Assembly: GCA_020466095.1 (NCBI GenBank)
Contig: CM035806.1
Coordinates: forward strand, 14,496,224 to 14,560,223
Direction: 5' to 3'
Origin: Chlorops oryzae
Taxonomy: Eukaryota; Arthropoda; Insecta; Diptera; Chloropidae
Length of the DNA stretch: 64,000 nucleotides
In this document: piece by piece, positions 56,306-64,000 of the stretch
How the letters are laid out: each line of letters starts with the position of its first letter
How positions within the stretch are numbered: position 1 is the first letter of the stretch
Made by a program: the position numbers and the translations under genes
Notes under the pieces: model-generated
The model's input: only the letters and a program-made list of their open reading frames with translations
What the model was told of the DNA's origin: nothing
Databases searched by the model: none

Positions 56306-56607
56306 TTAAAGCTGGGATCGCACTATCTGCGGAAATAACACAATCTGCGACGATTTTTATCGGGTCAGATGATGGGCACGTATTTCAACAATTTCCACAA
56401 TCACTGTTGAGGCTTACATTACCGTCGCATATTGTCAAAAAGAGAAGTGGGATCCGGGCTTAAGATTTTATTTTTTTTTTTCTTTGCTCTCTTTGAACTG
56501 TTGTGTCCCTGTTGTATATATACAGGGGTGTCACAGAATCCGATAGTTGTCGGAATCGCAATTAAACCCGATCGAAATTTCATACAGAATTTAAAAACTT
56601 TGTTATT
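56306..56607. other. AT-rich DNA between two MITEs
   Basis: Contains a T run at 56469-56480 and no recognised feature; a 100-codon frame on minus (56419-56721) spans the MITE edge and is not supported. Confidence 0.5.
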
Positions 56608-57021
56608 TGAAAAATTGAATATTTTTCGTTGCGAGGCAATTTGACAGGTTAATGATGTAGCTATTTTTTGAGTACTCGCTATAGGGTACTCGTTTAAGCT
56701 AATCAAACAAAAACTGTTCACTGTTCCGTGAAAAAGAGCTTTTAAAATATTTCGTGAGCTTTGGTTCGTTTTGAAAATTTTTTGAAAATGTTTGAAAATT
56801 TTGAATTAAAATTTAAACTTAAGTGATAACATATATATTTTATGAGTATTCGGTACTCGTTAGATTGGTACTCGGTTCAAATATTGCTTTACTAGAAGCG
56901 AAATTATGCTATCACCTGCGTGACGCAAAACTCTCATCGGAGTTTGAAATGCGTCACGCAAAACGTTTTCGTGACGTCGCGCACTCTCGCATCGGGCTCT
57001 CGCAATATTGGATTTTGGGCT
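56608..57021 (+). mobile_element. Second copy of the 38-bp-TIR MITE, left end missing
   Basis: GAAAAATTGAATATTTTTCGTTGCGAGGC at 56608 matches 18896 onward through to the right TIR ending GGATTTTGGGCT at 57021. The first about 130 bp, including the left TIR, are absent. The frame shared by both copies (for example HLRDAK...RHAK.FRDVAHSRIGLSQ) reflects their recent common origin rather than a gene. Confidence 0.8.
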
Positions 57022-59381
57022 TTTTCCACATCGGAAATTTTCATATAAATTTTGACAGTTCAGTCGCAAATTTGATTCGTAAAGTTGCCGAAGCTGAATG
57101 AATCCCTAAAACACAAATTTGTCGGGTAAAAATTTTGTTAAACCCAATCTCAATAAAAAACCACAGCTGATTGAACTAGTAAATTCAGAATTAACAGTCT
57201 GAAAGGGTGTTCTCTAAATGCTACTGTAGAAGCTAAATTCAGAATAGTCTGGAAACCCATATAAGTTATATTTCATTGAAAAAAAACGGGGTATTATTTT
57301 TAGCAATCGGATTTTTGATGGGCGAATCAAGTAATTCATTGGATAGTGCTGTATGAACATAAAATTAGCCAGATAACTACTACCCTTTGGTAATACTCTT
57401 TCTTCCATAAGTAATTCGGCAGGATCAACTTCATTCGCATCTTTTCATGGTGGACACATTCCGTGAGCAGCCAGCAGCCACAAACACTGGTCGCCGGAAT
57501 TTATTTTATTGAAAAGTATTGCTGTCGCATCAAAACTTCAAGTTTATAATCTTCGTTTCATCTCAAAAATATTTCAATATTCCACTCATATTTCTCTCAT
57601 TTCAACATTATTTGAAATAAAAGAAAAGAAAGGGGGGAAACCAAACAAGAAACCCAACATAAATTCACTTCATTTATCAATACGATTTAATCTCCAATCG
57701 TTGCGGTTGGTACAAAAAGAATTAGTATTATGACTGCGACTGCGACTGCGACTGCGTTTGTTTGGCATTTTGGACCTTTTCCTCAAAAATTATTTCCGTC
57801 AAATTTTATATCATTCTCATAATATGCTAATTTCTTTTCGGTCAATTCAGTAAGACCAAATCAAGAAAAAGAAATAAAAAACTCGATGATTTAAATGCTG
57901 AAGGAATTAAAAAAAAAAAAAAAGAAAAGAAAATCCTGTTTAAACAATCGATCGAATATTGATATTTATTGATGTTTAACTTCTTTTTTTCTTTTTTCTC
58001 TTGTTCATTCATTTTCGTTTTCTTGAATTTAATTTCATTTTCGTTTCGTTACGTTACGTCCCCCGATGCGGTTGAGTTTTTGCGGTTTCTTCTTGATTTG
58101 TGGATTGTTCAACGCTTAAATGTGCTCTAATATGGAATAAAACAAATCGCGAACAAGCATTTAGCAATGCTGCTTCACATATTTCAACCGAAAATTCGTC
58201 CGTATCGGTATTGGTCTCGGTCTCGGTCTCAGTTTCAGTTTCAGTTTCGGTTTCAGTTTCGGTATCGATTTCGGTATATGTATAGGTTTGGAATAGGTAT
58301 CGACTTTTGGTATCGTTCCGTAAATCTTCGACTATATTTTATCATCGTTGATATTATCTAATAAGCTAAGCGGTTTTAATATTCAAATTGAAAATTATGC
58401 GCCGACACCGCAAATAGATTTTACTGAGAGCCGCCAGTAGTAGTAGTAGTATCCAATTGTGTGGTTAAATGGTTTTCCTCTCTTGGTAAGACACTAGTCT
58501 CTAGTCAATCTGTCGATTGTTGAACGTTGAATGCTGAATGTTGAATGCGGAATGTTGAATGCTATTGGATCAGATTGGATCGGGTCGATGCTGCTGTAGC
58601 TTTTTTTTTTTTGTTTCCTTTTGCTTTTGATGCTGTCCATAGATTCTTGCTTTTACACTGAAGACCGAACGCGCTCGCTGTGTGGTGATGTCTTCGCTGT
58701 GTGAATTGTCACTGAATTGTTATAAATTTTACGAAATTGACATTTGTTTGAAATGTCAACGAGATGTCGACAAAATCGAATTCACAATTTCGCATTCAAT
58801 TCCAAATCGATTTTTTGTTTGTTTGTTTGTTTGTTTTCCTTCTCAACGACTTGGATTATTTATACTTGTACTTCATCTGTCGAGATCGAAGTTCTAAGCT
58901 AGTAAGTCATTCATTGATCGTTAGACTAGCTGACTGACTATGCCTAGTTGATAATTTTTGTGTAGAATATATGAGGAGTTTGTGCGGTTTGCTTCAGCAT
59001 TTTTTTTCTTCTTTTTTTCTTTTATGCTGTTCTATTCTGGGATATCAACATCTGTATTTCCTCGTAAGGCGCCTTCGTCTTTTCGTTCGGATTCATTGTG
59101 CTTTTGGGTTATTGGACGTATAACCGGGGCTTAACACGCTCAAATAATTTTGCAAGCACAGTATATTTGACCGTGTGTGGTGCTGCTTGTGAAAGCATAT
59201 TTCTGAAGAAATTATTTATCGGGAAGAGCATAGATTAGCGAGTCCCCTACGTGCCCATTCCAACTAAACAATGGCATTTTTATCACTGGACTTTATACAT
59301 TTATGGCAGCTTTCGCCCCATCGTCCTACATCTTATGTAGTAGCTTCATCTATGAAACGAGCCTTGATTTATATGTAGGCA
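57022..59381. other. AT-rich DNA with hexamer microsatellites, no gene recognised
   Basis: (GACTGC)n at about 57732-57756, GGTTTC/GGTCTC/AGTTTC hexamers at 58206-58272, (AGT)n at 58436-58450, TTGAATGC/TGTTGAA words at 58519-58563 and (TTTG)n at 58815-58835. Short frames follow these repeats. No coding region is supported. Confidence 0.6.
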
Positions 59382-59640
59382 TATATCGCACCCTTGCTAA
59401 TAAATCGGCACAATTTACAAATTTTTTTAATCAATTTTTTTTTTTTTTCGATTGCATTTTTCTGTAAGAAACCCAACACCGAGAAAATTAACGTTTATAT
59501 TGACTGATGCAGCAGTCGATTGAGAGTAATATAAATTTAGAAAATATATTTTTTCACCTTAGTTTCAAGAGAGATTGAATGATTTTCGAGAAAACCGAAA
59601 TTTTGAATTGTGCCGATTTAGTAGCAAATGGTGCGATATA
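59382..59640. mobile_element. Inverted-repeat element (probable MITE), 259 bp
   Basis: TATATCGCACCCTTGCTAAT...CGGCACAATT at the left is matched in reverse by AATTGTGCCGATTTAGTAGC...GGTGCGATATA at the right, about 34 bp with a few mismatches. Sequence downstream (GCCGGGTATCAGAATCAA, 59702) and the 18370-18590 region show related words. The target site is probably TA but is not clear. Confidence 0.62.
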
Positions 59641-61595
59641 CTTTATTTTTGAATTTTCTGCATTTTTTACATTAGTGCCTCATGAGATGATGATATGCAT
59701 TGCCGGGTATCAGAATCAATTTTTCATAGATTTCCTTTAATGTTCCAACAATTTTTTGTCATCCTACATAGAAGTGGGTTTTTTTTTTTGGTTTTTTCTT
59801 TGAATATTATATATATTCTTTATCTAATTCTCTTCGTTTTTTACTACGTTCTTTAGCTGCTGATGCTGATTTAAGCCAATAAACATCGCACTTGGCAATT
59901 GTTTACTTTTGGCGATGGCGATGCGACGATTGACTGTTTTGTTCTGCTTTTATTTTTCAGCGATTGTGTTTGGTCTTGCTACTGCGCTGACACCTTATTT
60001 TTGCTCTTTATGGCTTAAATGACTTTTATGGCATCGCGTGTCAACTGGTTATTTATTTAGTAACAGTTCTTTTGTCATATTAAAGCGATCGTTTAGACTT
60101 TTTCCCCCATCTCTCTCACTCTCTCCTCTCTCTCTCTTCCTCTATCTTTCAACGCCTTTCTTTGCATATTCTTCAAACGAATATCACCCAAAGAGCATCT
60201 CATTGGGCAAGCCTTCAGGCCGACAGTCAAGTAAATTCAATTCAATTCAATTCAGTCCTAGTCTCAGCAGAGTGTTGATGCTTTGTCAGTATTTTTTTTA
60301 TTTTATTTTAATTTTTTTTTTTATCAAATAAGGCAGGCAATACGTGCATTAATTTAAGTGATTTGATAGGAAAAAAGAAAACCAAATCAAATAACCACAA
60401 TATCCAATAAAAGAGAAGAAGACAGCCAGTCCTTTCAGCGACTACTTATTAGGCAAACAATCGTTAACCAAATATGTTGAGAAAAGTCTGACGTAACAAC
60501 AGCTGAAAAGCTAAATTGCTTTTCCATCTTTCATTTCTTTTGCCTTTTCATGCCTATTTTTTTTTCTAAATTTTTTTTTTTATTTTTTCTTTTACAAAAT
60601 GTTTGTTTTTTCTTCTTTTTTTCTTTATTTACTTATTTATTTTCTGCTTGTTGATTTTACTGCGATTTAACATGAAACGTTTTTTTGCACAAAATCACAC
60701 AGAGCTTCGATAAATTTTAATTGAAAATCAGTAATAATTAGCTCCTTTCAGTGTTAGGAACCCCAATTCGAAAGTATCTATGTATGAATTCCAATTTTGA
60801 AGAGATTTCATTTGGAATCTCCTAACGGGACTCGTTCGATTTTAATGAAAACGAAATCATTTTCAAAAATTAATTAACACCACCCATCCAGCAGCGTGCA
60901 TGACAAAAGTTTACTTTCGAAAAAAAAAAAAGCCAATGGGCTTAGAGCACACGATAGGAAATAGAAAGGAAAGCAATGGAAAAGAAAGCAAATTCAAGGA
61001 AAGGCAACGAAAGGAAGGAAAATTTTAACGATTGACGACGAGCCATGCTTGATCGTCATTAAAGTTACCTTTACCGTAAGTCCCAAAACGAAGTAAGTTT
61101 CTAGGAAATTTTTAAAGTCAGTGTGGGTTTTATTGTCAAGTCAATAGAAATGGTAAGCTTTTAACCTACTTACGGTCGAGCGCGCAGGAGCGGTGGGATG
61201 ATACACATAACGTACATAATGTTTGGTATGACGATAAGCTGCTTTGCTTGAATATGCCTATTGAAATGGAGAAGATTATTGGCTGCAGTACGATTCTAAA
61301 TGTTTTGCAATCTCATTTATACATACATATATGTAAGTATAATGATATAAAATAAGAATTGTTCGGGATTGCGTTTGGCGTTCTTTGAACTGGGACTGTT
61401 AATGCCTGTAATTACATGTGGATTACCTGGGTGGGGGGTTTGATATTTTAAACATATAACCGGAAATACAATTACAATTACACCCAATATCGTTTCGGTA
61501 TATTCGAATCGAACGTAGGTTGGCGTTTAACTCAATTTTTTTTTTTTTGAACTGAGAGAAAGAAACAGTCCAGTTAGACCATAAAAATATATATG
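59641..61595. other. AT-rich DNA, no gene recognised
   Basis: CTCTCT runs at 60113-60143, (AATTC)n at 60236-60253, T-rich 60290-60320 and 60557-60630, and GGAAA-type purine words at 60955-61022. A TATG run is at 61591-61600. The 97-codon frame at 60038-60331 is Ser/Leu/Phe-rich and not convincing. Confidence 0.6.
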
Positions 61596-62705
61596 TATGT
61601 ATATAGAGATGATCAGAGTCACCAGGAGATTCGATTTACCGGGGTAATAATCATTTAGAATAGGGCTCTGATAGTATCCTTTTTATACCGGACACACTAT
61701 ATTTCGATGGTGTATTATGTAATCTAGTATGTGCGGTTATGTGTATAAGACCACTCAGAACCATTCAAGATCGAGCCATGTTCATTTGTCCATCTTTTCC
61801 TGTTTATGCATATGTCTATGTGTGGCTTGACATTTTGAAAAGGGCCTCCAAGCAACGGATCTAAGAATCGAGGATGCAGTGGATAGAAGGAAATGGAGAA
61901 AAAATTCAAAACATGGCGAGAAAGAACACGCTAGAAGAAGAAGAAGAAGTCTATGTCTACCCGCATTTTCTGTTCGTCTGTCTGTATAAAGTTTGCTTAT
62001 CGAAGGAGTTGAGCTATTTGTTATGAGCGCTCACGGGGGCATGAGTAAGAACAAGTTCGAGAATGGACCCGATCCGACCATTTTTAGGGGTAACTCTCCA
62101 GTACAAGGGTCTGTTAGGAAAATCACAAAATCTACTCTGAAGACCGAAGTTTCCAAGATATTTTGATGAAAATTGATATGTGAACGTGTTTCCGGGTACT
62201 AAATGTGTTTTCGAAAAATTTGAAAATTGGGCGTGACAGAAGGGCGTTTTTTGAAAATTGTCTCCTATACCAGAAATTCAAATGGGACTTATGCTTCTTT
62301 GCAGCCATGAATATCATCTCCGCAAATTTTCTTGATCGGTCCATTTTTAAGGGTACCTTCAGTACTAGGGTCTGTCACAAAAAATATCCAAAAGACTGCC
62401 CCAAAATCGGAAGTTTTTGAAATACTTATTTTAATGCAATTTAAAATTTGAGCGTGTATTTGAGCTTCCGATTAGAATTCGAAAAATGTAGAAAATTGGG
62501 CGTGGCAAAGGAGCGGTTTTCATAAAGAAATTTAACAAAATTCAGTATATGGGGCCCCTTATGGCCTTAAAAATCTCTAGAATATTCCTTTCTTAATGGT
62601 TCTGTTTTTTGGATGTGTTTTAAAAAATATTTAATATTTATTAAATTAAATATTAAATATTTAAACATGTGTCTATGTCGGGTATTTTATCTTCAGGCTC
62701 GCCAT
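61596..62705 (+). mobile_element. Helitron-like element, family 1, degraded copy
   Basis: Left block GATGATCAGAGTCACCAGGAGATTCGATTTA (61608) and AGAACCATTCAAGATCGAG (61747) match the complement of 6164-6876. Repeat units follow with GGGCGTGACAG (62229) and GGGCGTGGCAA (62499). The right side keeps TGTCGGGTATTTTATCTTCAGGCTCGCC but the terminal hairpin is broken and the CTTG end is missing. An RTE 3' fragment sits inside at 61858-61948. Confidence 0.65.
61858..61948 (+). mobile_element. RTE-like retrotransposon 3' fragment nested in the Helitron-like copy
   Basis: Reads DAVDRRKWRKNSKH (RTE C-terminal-type DR.KWR...) followed by an (AGA)n tail at 61931-61948. Only about 90 bp remain. It is more diverged than the copies at 54086 and 62901. 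Confidence 0.55.
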
Positions 62706-62900
62706 TGTGGCCACTTTTCGGATGACTGTTTTTATTCGTCGCGTTTGGGTTTAACTCTTTGATTTTATAGAATCATATTTCTGACTCTCCCACTTACCCC
62801 ACCTATTTCGACCTCATAAATATGACCACTCCAGAAATTCTTCCTGGCTATGGACACAAAGAAAAGTGATCAAAGAGAATTTTATGTACTTGCATTCATA

Positions 62901-63265
62901 TCTTCTTCTTCTTCTTGCGTGTTTAACTATCCCGGGGTCCGCAAAACGCGACCAGTTTCTCCATTTTGTTCTGTCGGTTGCATCATCCGAGGTAAGTCCT
63001 AAAGCCTCTAGGTCCCATTTTATTGTGTCCATCCAGCGCTGTTTCGGACGCCCCCGTTTTCTGCAACCTTGGATTTCCAGTGCGTAGCCTTTCTTTGCCA
63101 AAGTCTCCTCAATTGCTCTCAGGACGTGTCCATGCCAGCGTAGCCTTGCTTCTCGCATTTTCCCAATAATTGGCGCAACTCCATAGCGTCTACGGATGTC
63201 TACGTTTGGAACATGATCAAGGCGGATATCATATATGAACTCATTAGAAGTTCTTGGCAAGAGTG
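62901..63265 (-). mobile_element. RTE-like non-LTR retrotransposon, C-terminal coding end with AAG tail
   Basis: On the minus strand an open frame reads through RLRWHGHVLRA, then a Cys/Arg-rich RKRGRPKQRWMDT motif, WDLEALGL and DRTKWRNWSRFADPG, ending at a TAG-like close near 62930 and an (AAG)n tail (62901-62916). This is the conserved region after the reverse transcriptase in RTE-clade proteins. About 110 residues remain of a protein normally near 1,000, so the copy is strongly 5'-truncated. The frame is intact over its length, suggesting a fairly recent insertion. Upstream of about 63265 the match ends. Confidence 0.8.
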
Positions 63266-63641
63266 TGTATTGGTTGATAATATTATTGAGAGGATAATAT
63301 TCGGGGATCCTTATTAAGAATCGTTAGAGGTGAAGAAATGTTAAAAACTATCAATTTTTGGTAGCTTTTCGAATATACATATTTGGAAGCCTTGTATATA
63401 TGCATATATGCATACATATCCTTTATCTTTGAATTTTCTTGAATTTTGTTTTAGTTGCTCCAATGAGACTGTACTGTAAATTCCCGGTAATTTCTATCAA
63501 GCTTTTCTTCGGTTCTTTTATTGCTTTTCCTTTTCCTTTGGCTGTTGTTTTGTTTGCGTTCGATGGTACACAATAAATTGGCAAGCAAGTAAAGTGAGGA
63601 AAGAAAGAAAAAATGTAAAATCACAGGTGTCAAATGTGCAC
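63266..63641. other. AT-rich DNA, no gene recognised
   Basis: Contains TATGCATA words at 63398-63419 and nothing else of note. Confidence 0.55.
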
Positions 63642-63953
63642 TTAACTCGGATTGATTGATGGCGTAGCTAAAAGCGCTATATGATTAGAAATATTAACTG
63701 CAGCAGATAAAACATATCTAAAGGCCTTGTAAAATTCAACAACAACAAAAATAGAAATTTTCGAAATTCGTCTCAAAATTTCCATACGCTTAGGTTCGCG
63801 ATGAACCAAATAGTTTAAACGAGTTTCTTCCCGCAAGGAAGGAGTCAATTGGCCGCAGTGGCCGGAGAATTTCGCTGCTATCTCTTCAAAATTTGCTTTC
63901 TTTTCCATTGATCGAGCGTGTTCGTGGTCCGACATTAATTCTTGCTGATACAT
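63642..63953 (-). CDS. Possible protein-coding exon or small gene, unknown function
   Basis: A 103-codon frame on the minus strand starts at 63953 or at the internal Met at 63935 and ends in TAA. The first 55 or so residues have balanced composition with charged, helical-looking sequence (MEKKANFEEIAAKFSG, then SLREETRLNYLVHREPKR), unlike the simple-repeat frames elsewhere. The C-terminal part is more hydrophobic and may be intron read-through: GTATGG just after ...EPK (about 63787) could be a weak splice donor. No domain was recognised. It lies at the window edge, so flanking exons cannot be seen. Confidence 0.33.
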   Translation of the reverse strand: MYQQELMSDHEHARSMEKKANFEEIAAKFSGHCGQLTPSLREETRLNYLVHREPKRMEILRRISKISIFVVVEFYKAFRYVLSAAVNISNHIALLATPSINPS

Positions 63954-64000
63954 ACGTAACTATTATGTTCAAGTAGCTCTCTATACTTATCTAACTTATT

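Noticed and set aside
1..64000. CRISPR arrays, operons, bacterial promoters or terminators
   Set aside because: The tandem arrays have no spacer structure and the DNA is clearly from an animal nuclear genome.

Overview
The window looks like non-coding, repeat-dense nuclear DNA from a dipteran insect, probably a higher fly. This rests on AT-rich sequence, abundant fly-type microsatellites (TATG, CAGA/GACG, AAC, ACG, CT), and dispersed repeats with GGGCGTGGC boxes and GACAGACGGAC runs. The species cannot be named from the sequence alone. No complete protein-coding gene, tRNA gene or rRNA was found. Two short stretches look like possible exons (21505-21671 +, 63642-63953 -); neither was recognised. 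The remaining long reading frames are artefacts of low-complexity DNA or lie inside repeats.

Layout. 1-9.8 kb: A/T-rich DNA with a 0.9-kb CT tract, a Helitron-like copy, a tRNA-headed SINE with 10-bp target-site duplication (TSD), and a 383-bp module bounded by CCCTGCAGGAA inverted repeats and packed with TTGAC/GTCAA motifs. 9.8-16.1 kb: a second Helitron-like family with a 127-bp tandem array, then a large inverted repeat (arms about 1.5 kb, spacer about 1.7 kb). 17.3-22.3 kb: a 131-bp triplicate, a MITE (short non-autonomous DNA transposon) with 38-bp terminal inverted repeats (TIRs), 1.36 kb of CT-rich tandem DNA followed directly by a possible exon, and a perfect (TC)n run. 22.9-28.06 kb: a Helitron-like element in which a unit of about 270 bp is amplified 17 times. 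33.9-43.3 kb: a nested stack of DNA transposon remnants with readable TSDs (pogo-like, piggyBac-like, hAT, Harbinger-like, and a 3-bp-TSD family of unknown class). 45.5-57.0 kb: more of these, including a P-element-like MITE and a hAT element keeping a transposase fragment. 57-64 kb: mostly plain AT-rich DNA, another Helitron-like copy, and 3' ends of RTE-like non-LTR retrotransposons.

No pathway or operon can be described. What can be read is the history of the region: repeated insertion of mostly non-autonomous transposons, several nested two to four deep, plus local amplification of tandem units inside rolling-circle-like elements. No intact transposase, helicase or reverse transcriptase is present, so every mobile element here would need enzymes supplied from elsewhere. 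Frequent single-base indels between otherwise near-identical copies suggest that some local differences may be consensus errors in the assembly.
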